From contig PUMG01000304.1 in assembly GCA_003551265.1 (NCBI GenBank), positions 1 to 13,904 of the forward strand: DNA of 13,904 nt, read 5' to 3'. A model generated the notes under the pieces. The model did not search any database, was not told where the DNA came from, and saw nothing but the letters and a program-made list of their open reading frames with translations. Position 1 is the stretch's first letter; each line of letters opens with the position of its first letter. Source of the DNA: Halovenus sp. Lineage in GTDB: Archaea; Halobacteriota; Halobacteria; Halobacteriales; Haloarculaceae. The translations under genes were made by a program, and so were the position numbers. Shown piece after piece: positions 7,341-13,553 of the stretch.

Positions 7341-7706
7341 ATGGAACGGACTCCATCTGATACGGACGAGAGAGAACACCCAGCACGAGTGACATCCGAA
7401 GCGGATCTTGACCAGTTCGTCGAGTCACACGACAGGACGCTGTTGATGCTGTACACAGACGGCTGTGGTATCTGTGCGAGTATGGAGCCAGTCGTCTCGA
7501 ACGTCTCCCGAGAGACCGGTGTCTCGCTGGTGTTCGCCAACGCCCGCGAGGATCCGCCACTCATCGAGCGGTTCGACGTGCGCAGTGTTCCGACGCTCGT
7601 CCTGTTCGTCGGCGGTGAGGTGGTCGCACGTCTCGCTGACGGGTTCGTTCCAGGAGAGGAGTTGACAGCGTGGATTGACGAGCACACGAGTCAGAGCGCT
7701 ACATAG
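7341..7706 (+). CDS. Thioredoxin-like protein with CGIC active site
   Basis: The 121-residue protein has a thioredoxin fold. The redox motif is CGIC (C42-C45) in LMLYTDGCGICASMEP, the cis-proline loop is SVPTLVLFVGGE with P84, and the final helix is near EELTAWIDEHT. Classic thioredoxins have WCGPC; the Pro is Ile here and no Trp precedes it, so its redox potential or partner choice may differ. It has no signal peptide and is cytoplasmic. The about 20-residue acidic N-terminal arm is typical of halophiles. The start at ATG 7341 is supported by a TATA-like element 26 bases upstream; the same frame is open far upstream, but that part runs antisense to other genes. It is divergent from the Tat-CPLC gene, and its stop codon is immediately followed by the TATA box of the substrate-binding protein gene. 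Confidence 0.88.
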   Translation: MERTPSDTDEREHPARVTSEADLDQFVESHDRTLLMLYTDGCGICASMEPVVSNVSRETGVSLVFANAREDPPLIERFDVRSVPTLVLFVGGEVVARLADGFVPGEELTAWIDEHTSQSAT

Positions 7707-7715
7707 TTTTATATA
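7707..7715 (+). promoter_or_regulatory. TATA box of the substrate-binding protein gene
   Basis: The bases ttttatata begin right after the thioredoxin-like TAG stop (7704-7706). The centre is about 36 bases before the ATG at 7747, so transcription should start near 7737, giving a leader of about 10 bases. This gives the binding-protein gene its own promoter. Confidence 0.7.
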
Positions 7716-7746
7716 GCTGTCCCGTGGATTGTGCTGGTGTGTGTCA

Positions 7747-8994
7747 ATGGTACGCAACACTTCTCAGAGCGAGTACTCGCTGAAACGGACCAAACGGCGG
7801 CGCTTTATCAAAGCAACCGGTGGCGCAGTAGCGTTCGGTGCACTCGCTGGCTGTCTGGGTGACGATGACGACGAGGATGGGCCGATAACCATCGGGTCGT
7901 TACAGCCGCTGTCTGGAGACTTCGCGGCGTGGGGACAGGTACACGGCAGCGCCATGCAGTTCGCGGTCGACGAGATAAACGAAAACGGCGGCGTTCTCGG
8001 GCGAGACCTCGAAATAACCGAGTCGGACACCGAGAGCAACCCTGGCCAGGCGGACACGACATTCAGGCGGATGGTCGAAGAGGACGGCGCAGTTGCGCTA
8101 GCAGGACCGGTTTCAAGTGACGTCGGTATTGCGACCCGCGAGACGGCCGAAGAGATGGAGGTTCCACTGATACTCCACATGGCTGGCTCCCACCAGATTC
8201 TTCCCAAGGACGTCCGGTACTGTTTCCGGATGGGGTCACACTCCGCCGTGACTGACATGCTCTCTGTCATGGGGTTGATAGAGCAGGAGGGGTACACCGA
8301 GATAGCGGCGATAAACGGTGACTACGAGTGGGGTCGAAGCGTCGAGACGACTATCGAGGCGTTACTCCCTGACGGTGTCAACCTCGACATGCAACTCACA
8401 CCCCTCGGCGAGAGTGACTTCTCGCCGTTCATTCGTGACTTCCCGGATGACGTCGAGATAATACTTGCCTCTGGACATCCTCCGGGGTCAATTGCCATCC
8501 ACAACCAGGCGCGTGAAATCGGGGTTGGTCACGACTTCACCGTTGGTGCTGGACTGCCTCCGGGTGTGCTTGTCGGGGCACTCGGCGAGAACGCCGAGAC
8601 GTTCCTCCACCAGCACGTTTCGGACCCGTTCACCGACAGGTTCAACGAGGTGGCCGAGCGCTACGTCGAAGAAACCGGTGAGCGTTTCGACACCCACGAA
8701 GCCTACGGCTACTCGTCTGTCCAGGTTATCGCCAACGCAATCGAGGAAGCCGACTCCACCGACCCGGCGGACATCGCCGACGGCATCCGTGACGTCGAGC
8801 ACGACGTGTTGCTCGCGAACCCCATCGAGTACGTCGACTACGGTGAGGTCGAGAACCTCGTCCACATGCTCTCGCCGATGCACTTCGAACCGCCGGAGTA
8901 CGACCCCGACGGGGAGTGGCGACTCGAAGAGTTCTTCAGAAGCGACCCGATCGAAGCGTTCGACCCGGACGAGTGGGACTTCGACGACGTATAA
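7747..8994 (+). CDS. ABC transporter substrate-binding lipoprotein (Liv-type, Peripla_BP_6)
   Basis: From the ATG at 7747 the protein has 415 residues; in-frame GTG (7741) and TTG (7729) starts are less likely. A twin-arginine motif (RRRFIK, 17-22), a hydrophobic stretch and the lipobox LAGC ending at C36 mark it as a Tat-exported lipoprotein anchored outside the membrane, followed by an acidic linker (GDDDDEDGP). The mature part begins ITIGSLQPLSGDFAAWGQ and continues AVDEINENGGVLGRDLEI and LAGPVSSDVGIATRETAE, the hallmarks of the branched-chain amino acid/amide binding family (LivJ/LivK). Family members also bind aromatic and other organic acids, so the ligand is uncertain. It is convergent with livF (4 bases apart). 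The two ATPases of the same transporter type are in the opposing operon, which suggests a shared system (inference). Confidence 0.92.
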   Translation: MVRNTSQSEYSLKRTKRRRFIKATGGAVAFGALAGCLGDDDDEDGPITIGSLQPLSGDFAAWGQVHGSAMQFAVDEINENGGVLGRDLEITESDTESNPGQADTTFRRMVEEDGAVALAGPVSSDVGIATRETAEEMEVPLILHMAGSHQILPKDVRYCFRMGSHSAVTDMLSVMGLIEQEGYTEIAAINGDYEWGRSVETTIEALLPDGVNLDMQLTPLGESDFSPFIRDFPDDVEIILASGHPPGSIAIHNQAREIGVGHDFTVGAGLPPGVLVGALGENAETFLHQHVSDPFTDRFNEVAERYVEETGERFDTHEAYGYSSVQVIANAIEEADSTDPADIADGIRDVEHDVLLANPIEYVDYGEVENLVHMLSPMHFEPPEYDPDGEWRLEEFFRSDPIEAFDPDEWDFDDV

Positions 8995-8998
8995 CCGG

Positions 8999-9706
8999 TC
9001 ACGCCCGGAGATACGCGTCTCTGATGTGTGCCGAATCGAGGAGTTCCTCGCCGGTCCCCGTGGCGATGATGCGCCCATTTTCGAGCAGCAGGGCCCGTTC
9101 TGCCAGACCGAGGGCCTCGTTGACGTGTTGCTCCGTCAACAGTATTGTAATGTCGTCGCTCAACTGGTCGACTTTCTCGAACACTCGCTGTGTCAACTGT
9201 GGCGCGAGACCTACCGACAGTTCGTCGAGCGCGAGAATTCGAGGCTTCGCCATCAGACCGCGCCCGATGGCGAGCATCTGCTGTTCCCCACCCGAGAGCG
9301 TTCCGGCAGCCTGCTCGGCCCGCTCTTCGAGCACGGGAAACGTCTCGTACACCTCGGCGAGCGTTTCCTCGTAGCTGTCACGCCTGGTGTAGGCACCCAT
9401 CTGGAGATTCTCCTCGACAGACATCTCTGTGAACAGATTCCGTGCCTCGGGAACGTGAACGAACCCCTGACGAACGATTTGTGAAGGAGAAAGCGTTGCA
9501 CTATAGGTCCCGAAGAGCTGTATCGACCCGGCGGTTGGTCGAAGCAATCCGGACATCGCCTTCAACAGCGTCGTCTTTCCTGCACCGTTGGGTCCGACGA
9601 GTGCAACGATTGTATCATCAGTCGATACTTCGAGCGAGACGTCCCAGAGCACCTGCAGGTCTCCGTAAGCGACGTCGATACTGTCGACGACCACACCGTC
9701 GCTCAC
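8999..9706 (-). CDS. livF: ABC transporter ATP-binding protein, LivF type
   Basis: The 235-residue ATPase has Walker A GPNGAGKTT (38-46), signature LSGGEQQ (137-143), Walker B ILALDE (157-162) and switch H194 in LLTEQHVNEAL. The body (LFTEMSVEENLQMGAY; IGRGLMAKPRILALDE) matches LivF, one of two ATPases energising a branched-chain amino acid-type importer. The D-loop reads DELSVGL where DEPSLGL is usual. Translation starts at GTG (9704-9706), overlapping the TGA of livG in a GTGA arrangement, so the two ATPases are coupled. The gene ends 4 bases from the convergent binding-protein gene. The symbol reflects family; the substrate need not be leucine, isoleucine or valine. Confidence 0.93.
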   Translation of the reverse strand: MSDGVVVDSIDVAYGDLQVLWDVSLEVSTDDTIVALVGPNGAGKTTLLKAMSGLLRPTAGSIQLFGTYSATLSPSQIVRQGFVHVPEARNLFTEMSVEENLQMGAYTRRDSYEETLAEVYETFPVLEERAEQAAGTLSGGEQQMLAIGRGLMAKPRILALDELSVGLAPQLTQRVFEKVDQLSDDITILLTEQHVNEALGLAERALLLENGRIIATGTGEELLDSAHIRDAYLRA

Positions 9707-10428
9707 AGTTCGACACCTCCGAGGTACGCTCGTGACACGTCGTCGTCGCGCTGAATCTCCTCGGGCGTCCCGTCGGCGATGAGTTGTCCCTCGTTGAGCA
9801 CCAGAATTCGGTCGGTTGTGCCCATGATAGCGTCCATGATGTGTTCTATCCAGAACACCGCCACGTCCAGTTCGTCGCGGACGCGTTCTATCGTCTTACA
9901 GAGGCCATCAATCTCCATGGGCGTGAGTCCGCTTCCGAGTTCGTCGAGCAACAGCAGGTCTGGTTCGCACGCGAGCGCCCGGGCGAGTTCGACGTGTTTG
10001 CGGTCAGCGATGGTCAGCTGACTCGCCTCCAGCTCTGCTTTGCCGTCGAGTCCAACGAAGGAGATGTACTCTCGGGCCACCTCCTGACCTTCAGGAATCG
10101 AGCGGTCCTCGCTGGCTCCGAACACTGCCCCTGTGGTCACGTTTTCGAGCACCGTGGACTCGTCGAACGTCCGGACAATCTGGAACGTCCGCGCGATGCC
10201 GTGCTGGCTCACCGTGTTCGGTTTCGCGTCCGTGATATCCTGCCCGAAAAACGTAATCGTCCCCGAATCGACCGTCAGGACGCCAGTGATGCTGTTGAAC
10301 AGCGTCGTCTTGCCGGCTCCGTTCGGGCCGATGAGACCGACCAGTTCCCCGCTCTCGACGGAGAAACTGACGTCGTCGACCGCTGTGAGACCACCGAACG
10401 TCTTGGTGACCCCGTTCAGTTCGAGCAT
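9703..10428 (-). CDS. livG: ABC transporter ATP-binding protein, LivG type
   Basis: I use the ATG at 10426-10428 (241 residues, MLELNGVTKTFGGLTAVDDV); an in-frame GTG at 10437 would add three residues and cannot be excluded. Walker A GPNGAGKTT is at 34-42, followed by the LivG-like GIARTFQIVRTF and ESTVLENV segments. Walker B is LLLLDE (158-163) and the switch His is H196 (WIEHIMDAI). The ABC signature is degenerate: LTIADRKHVELARAL replaces the usual LSYGxQRRLEIARAL, so the GGQ-type core is missing, a variation I believe occurs in part of this family. It pairs with LivF, and the start of livF overlaps its stop. The MaoC gene ends 27 bases upstream, placing both ATPases in the catabolic operon. 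Confidence 0.91.
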   Translation of the reverse strand: MLELNGVTKTFGGLTAVDDVSFSVESGELVGLIGPNGAGKTTLFNSITGVLTVDSGTITFFGQDITDAKPNTVSQHGIARTFQIVRTFDESTVLENVTTGAVFGASEDRSIPEGQEVAREYISFVGLDGKAELEASQLTIADRKHVELARALACEPDLLLLDELGSGLTPMEIDGLCKTIERVRDELDVAVFWIEHIMDAIMGTTDRILVLNEGQLIADGTPEEIQRDDDVSRAYLGGVEL

Positions 10429-10455
10429 ACTGCTCACTCACTCACACCACTGTAA

Positions 10456-10941
10456 TCAGTTTTTCCTCTGTTCGTCTGATGAGTGCTCGACGAGGGAGTC
10501 TCGTTCGACCAGGACGAGGTCCTTGCGGGAGTGTGAGCACGTTCCATCCTGGGCCGTCCCGGTGAGTTCGAACGTCACTTTTCCCCGAGTGTCGTCCCAC
10601 AGCTCTTTGTCGGTGATTGTGACCTCGATGTCGAGCGTGTCGCCGGGTTCGACAGGCCGGTGCCAGCGGAGGTCGTCGATGCCGAGCGCAGCCACGATGG
10701 CGACTTCAGACAGTACCTCGGTCGCGAACGGACGCATACAGGCCGCCGCCGTGTGCCAGCCGCTCGCGATCAACCCGTCGAAGTGTCGTTTGCCCGCCTC
10801 CGGGTCGGTGTGGAACGGCTGCGGGTCGAACTCGCGTGCGAACGCAAGGATACCCTCCTCAGTGAAGGTGGCCCGTCCCGGCCGCCACGTCTGTCCAACG
10901 GTGAGCGCTTCGAACGTCAGTCGTTCCTCTGTGTCTGTCAT
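10456..10941 (-). CDS. MaoC family dehydratase / (R)-specific enoyl-CoA hydratase-like
   Basis: The 161-residue single hotdog-fold protein carries the hydratase-2 motif FAREFDPQPFHTDPEAG, with the catalytic pair D39 and H44. It is followed by HFDGLIASGWHTAAACMR and by RWHRPVEPGDTLDIEV, as expected for MaoC-like enzymes. These add water to trans-2-enoyl-CoA esters, usually giving the (R)-3-hydroxyacyl-CoA, or do the reverse. It lies 10 bases after the acyl-CoA dehydrogenase stop and before livG. In this context it most likely hydrates the enoyl-CoA made by that dehydrogenase (inference). The acidic C-terminal tail (VEHSSDEQRKN) is outside the conserved fold. The substrate is unknown. Confidence 0.88.
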   Translation of the reverse strand: MTDTEERLTFEALTVGQTWRPGRATFTEEGILAFAREFDPQPFHTDPEAGKRHFDGLIASGWHTAAACMRPFATEVLSEVAIVAALGIDDLRWHRPVEPGDTLDIEVTITDKELWDDTRGKVTFELTGTAQDGTCSHSRKDLVLVERDSLVEHSSDEQRKN

Positions 10942-10951
10942 AGGAATGGCA

Positions 10952-12109
10952 TTACTCCGTGTAGAGTCGGTTCAGAACGACGAGTCTGTTGATTTCGTTG
11001 GTTCCGTCGTATATCTGCGTTCCTTTCGCCTCTCGCATGTAGCGTTCGACAGGGTAGTCCCTGGAGTATCCACGCGAGCCAAGCACCTGTACGGCGTCCG
11101 TCGCGATCTCCATCGCGGCGTCCGTAGCGAACGTCTTGGCCATCGCTGCCTCCTTCGTGATTCGCTCACCCCGGTCACGAGCATCCGCTGCAGCTAGCGT
11201 CAGAAGCCTCGCGGCCTCCGTCTCCGTCGCCATGTCGGCAAGCGTGAAGCCGACGCCCTGAAACTCCCGAATCGGCTGGCCGAACTGTTCGCGCTCGTCG
11301 GCGAATTCCTTGCTTGTCTCGAACGCCCCCTGTGCAATGCCGACCCCCTGTGCGGCCGTTCCGAGGCGGCCGATGTCGAGTCCCTCCATGATGTAGCGAA
11401 ACCCTCGGCCCTCCTCGCCGACGAGGTTCTCGGCCGGAACCCGCACCGAGTCGAAGCGGAGTTCGCTCTCGACTGCGGCGTCGCCTTCCATGCAGGGGAT
11501 GTTCCGCACCACCTTGACACCGTCTCTGTCGTGCGGGTTCGGAACGCCGATGAGACTGATGCCGTCGTGGCCGCGCTCGCCCTCGCTGGTGCGTGCAACG
11601 ACCAGAATGAAGTCTGCGACCGCGCCGTGTGTCGTCCACACCTTGTGCCCGTCAAGGACCCACTGGTCGCCGTCGCGCTGGGCCGTCGTTTCGAGTCCTG
11701 CCGCGTCGCTTCCCGCCTCCGGTTCGGTGAGCGCGAACGCCGGAATCCACTCGCCAGCACAGACGTTCCCCAGCCACTGTTCACGCTGGGTGTCGTCGCC
11801 GAAGCGTTCGAGCGGATAGCCAACCAGCCCACAGGCGATGTTCACCGCGCCAGCAACGAGTTTCCACGACCGGGCTAACTCCTCGACAGTCACGGCGAAC
11901 GACCGGTAGTCCTTTCCCTCCCCGCCGACGTCGGTCGGGAACGGAACGCCAGTCAGCCCCGCCTCACCCACGCTTCTGACGATTTCCTCCGGGAAGATTC
12001 CCTCGCGTTCGTGGTGTTCGACGACTGGTTCGATCTCTCGCTCGCAGAACTCTCTGACCTGCTCGCGCTGTCTCTCGTGTCGCTCCGTCAGTTCGAATCG
12101 TTCTCTCAT
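10952..12109 (-). CDS. Acyl-CoA dehydrogenase family protein
   Basis: The 385-residue flavoprotein has the complete acyl-CoA dehydrogenase layout. The N-terminal helical domain is followed by the FAD/substrate signature AFALTEPEAGSD (124-135), the WTTHGAVADFILVVART beta-domain, the helix DEREQFGQPIREFQ (271-284) and the second signature region QVLGSRGYSRDYPVERYMRE (341-360). It should oxidise an acyl-CoA to the 2,3-enoyl-CoA with FAD, passing electrons to an ETF. The catalytic Glu of medium- and short-chain enzymes lies in YEGT; here the motif is IYDGTNEINR with D368. The alternative Glu site of isovaleryl-CoA dehydrogenase reads LDIGRLG, without Glu. Asp is therefore the only obvious base. 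It starts at ATG 12107-12109, 12 bases after the Rid-family stop, in one operon with that gene and MaoC. Confidence 0.94.
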   Translation of the reverse strand: MRERFELTERHERQREQVREFCEREIEPVVEHHEREGIFPEEIVRSVGEAGLTGVPFPTDVGGEGKDYRSFAVTVEELARSWKLVAGAVNIACGLVGYPLERFGDDTQREQWLGNVCAGEWIPAFALTEPEAGSDAAGLETTAQRDGDQWVLDGHKVWTTHGAVADFILVVARTSEGERGHDGISLIGVPNPHDRDGVKVVRNIPCMEGDAAVESELRFDSVRVPAENLVGEEGRGFRYIMEGLDIGRLGTAAQGVGIAQGAFETSKEFADEREQFGQPIREFQGVGFTLADMATETEAARLLTLAAADARDRGERITKEAAMAKTFATDAAMEIATDAVQVLGSRGYSRDYPVERYMREAKGTQIYDGTNEINRLVVLNRLYTE

Positions 12110-12121
12110 CGCTTCTCACAC

Positions 12122-12541
12122 TCACACACTGTCGTCATCGCTCTCGTCGATAACGGCGAACCCTTCCATCTCGACGAGTGCGTCCTCCTTGAAGAAGCCG
12201 CTGACCTCGAACAGTGCCATCGCCGGGTACTCGTCGACGTACTGTGCGAATATCGGCCCAATCTCGCCGAGGTGTTCGCGATACTGTTCGCGGTCGGCGA
12301 CGAACAGGTTCAGCTTCACGATATCCTCGCTGGAACCACCCGCCTCCTCGACGACGGCGGCAAGGTTCTCCATCACCTGCTCGAACTGTCTGACGAGATC
12401 GCCGGGCGCGACGATGTCGCCATCAGGGCCGGTCGCATCCTGTCCTGCAAGATACAGCGTTCGACCACCCTCGACGAGGTGGCCGTGATTGAACCCGCGC
12501 GGCTCTGCCAGTTCGGGGGGGTTCACGACATCTCTGTGCAT
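12122..12541 (-). CDS. Rid family (YjgF/YER057c/UK114) protein lacking the RidA arginine
   Basis: The preferred start is the ATG at 12539-12541 (139 residues, MHRDVVNPPELAEPRGFNHG), because this matches family N-termini and a TATA-like element lies 27 bases upstream. An in-frame ATG at 12568 would add nine residues. The chorismate-mutase-like fold is complete: LYLAGQDATG, LVRQFEQVMENL, EDIVKLNLFVAD, and FEVSGFFKEDALVEMEGFAV at the end. True RidA enzymes hydrolyse reactive enamine/imine intermediates using an Arg in the PARxTVEV segment. Here that segment is YPAMALFEV, with M108 in place of Arg, while E124 remains. It therefore probably belongs to another Rid subfamily, perhaps acting in the catabolic pathway encoded by the same operon. 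It is the first gene of the operon leading to acyl-CoA dehydrogenase, MaoC, livG and livF. Confidence 0.88.
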   Translation of the reverse strand: MHRDVVNPPELAEPRGFNHGHLVEGGRTLYLAGQDATGPDGDIVAPGDLVRQFEQVMENLAAVVEEAGGSSEDIVKLNLFVADREQYREHLGEIGPIFAQYVDEYPAMALFEVSGFFKEDALVEMEGFAVIDESDDDSV

Positions 12542-12563
12542 ACGACGGCTATCGGCGGCGATG

Positions 12564-12572
12564 CTCATAACA
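12564..12572 (-). promoter_or_regulatory. Candidate TATA-like element for the Rid-ACAD-MaoC-LivGF operon
   Basis: The minus strand reads TGTTATGAG, centred about 27 bases upstream of the ATG at 12541, which fits a leaderless start there. It overlaps the alternative upstream ATG at 12568. If this is the promoter, that longer start cannot be used. Confidence 0.4.
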
Positions 12573-12673
12573 GTTGGTGAGTGACTTCCGTCGGCGATTG
12601 ACCTCCTTCGCTGGCGCATCACACGCGCGAAGCGAGCGTAAGATGCTTTGTGCCACCGCACACACCCGGAGCT

Positions 12674-13441
12674 ATGGTAGCAACCGAACCCGACGTCACT
12701 GACCAGGTCGCCGTCGTCACGGGTGGAACACGAGGTATCGGCCGGGCCATTACCCGGACGCTCGCTGCTGCCGGGGCGGACGTCGTCCCCGTCTCTCGAA
12801 CACCGACTGATGTCGAAGAGACAGCGGAAACCGTCCGCAAGCACGGAGGAGAAACGGTCGAGGTCCCGACCGATGTGACCGACAGTGACGCCGTCTCGAC
12901 TCTCTTCGAGACGGTCGAGGACGAACTCGGCGGCGTCGACATCCTCGTCAACAACGCCGGCATCAATCCAGTCGAAGCGATGGGCACGCCGGAGACGGTC
13001 GACACGACCGAGTTCCGACGGGCGCTCGAAGTGAACCTCGACGCGGCGTTCACCTGTACGAGTGTGGCTGGAGAACACCTCCTCGACAGCGGTGGCGCGG
13101 TCGTCAACGTCGCGAGCACGGCAGGCGTCGTCGGTATCAAGCGCCAGCACGCCTACGTCGCCTCCAAACACGGGCTGGTCGGGCTGACCAAGAGCACGGC
13201 CCTCGACTGGGCACCCGAGGTGCGGGTGAACGCAGTCGCCCCCGGATACGTCGACACCGACATGACCGCACCGCTGAAAGCCAACGACGAGATGTACGAG
13301 AAACTCACCGAACGAACGCCAGCGGGACGGTTCGCTGAACCAGGAGAAGTCGCCAGCGCAGTGCTCTTTCTCGCCAGCGACATGGCGTCGTTCGTCACCG
13401 GTGAGTGTCTCGTCGTCGACGGCGGCTGGACGACGCAGTGA
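12674..13441 (+). CDS. FabG-like short-chain dehydrogenase/reductase
   Basis: From the ATG at 12674 the protein has 255 residues; the frame is open 24 bases further upstream, but those residues are not family-like. It is a classical SDR with TGGTRGIG (16-23), NNAG (93-96), N121, S148 (VVNVAST), Y161/K165 (YVASK), and C-terminal VTGECLVVDGGW. The S41-R42 pair after beta-2 (VPVSRTP) favours NADP(H), as in FabG-type 3-oxoacyl reductases. In this neighbourhood, divergent from an operon with acyl-CoA dehydrogenase and MaoC hydratase, it could interconvert 3-hydroxyacyl- and 3-oxoacyl-CoA (inference); (R)-specific MaoC and FabG-like enzymes would match in stereochemistry. Sugar or alcohol substrates remain possible. 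The 132-base spacer to the Rid gene start contains no strong TATA box for this gene. Confidence 0.92.
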   Translation: MVATEPDVTDQVAVVTGGTRGIGRAITRTLAAAGADVVPVSRTPTDVEETAETVRKHGGETVEVPTDVTDSDAVSTLFETVEDELGGVDILVNNAGINPVEAMGTPETVDTTEFRRALEVNLDAAFTCTSVAGEHLLDSGGAVVNVASTAGVVGIKRQHAYVASKHGLVGLTKSTALDWAPEVRVNAVAPGYVDTDMTAPLKANDEMYEKLTERTPAGRFAEPGEVASAVLFLASDMASFVTGECLVVDGGWTTQ

Positions 13442-13461
13442 CGAACCAGAGGACGCGAAGA

Positions 13462-13479
13462 ACCGGCCAATAGGCCGGT
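13462..13479. terminator. Short perfect GC-rich hairpin downstream of the FabG-like SDR
   Basis: The arms accggcc and ggccggt are exact complements around an AATA loop, beginning 20 bases after the SDR stop. An imperfect outer stem (cgcgaa at 13454 with ttcgcg at 13497) may enclose it. It could help end or stabilise the SDR transcript. There is no T-tract after it, so a termination role is uncertain. Confidence 0.4.
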
Positions 13480-13510
13480 GATGAGCAAACTTCAGGTTCG
13501 CGAGTCTCGG

Positions 13511-13553
13511 ATACTGGCGGGCGAAAATCTGTGAGATTTTCGTCCGTCAGTAT
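13511..13553. terminator. Long hairpin between convergent SDR and GNAT genes
   Basis: Two 20-base arms (13511-13530 and 13534-13553) flank a 3-base GTG loop. Eighteen of 20 positions are Watson-Crick pairs, and the other two become G-U pairs in plus-strand RNA but A-C mismatches in minus-strand RNA. The right arm includes the GNAT stop codon (13547-13549). Placement between convergent genes suggests a transcription end or mRNA 3'-end structure, chiefly for the plus-strand SDR message. Confidence 0.6.

Noticed and set aside
8465..9484. Long plus-strand open frame across the binding-protein end and livF
   Set aside because: It is Ser/Thr/Arg-rich and out of frame with the binding protein, then antisense to livF. 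Both real genes are unambiguous.
12606..12632. Inverted repeat cttcgc / gcgaag in the Rid-SDR divergent spacer
   Set aside because: The arms are only 6 bases with a 15-base gap in a GC-rich spacer, which is expected by chance.
12569..13171. Upstream extension of the Rid-family frame to 349 residues
   Set aside because: The extension is antisense to the FabG-like SDR and its composition is unlike the Rid domain. It is a GC-rich shadow frame.
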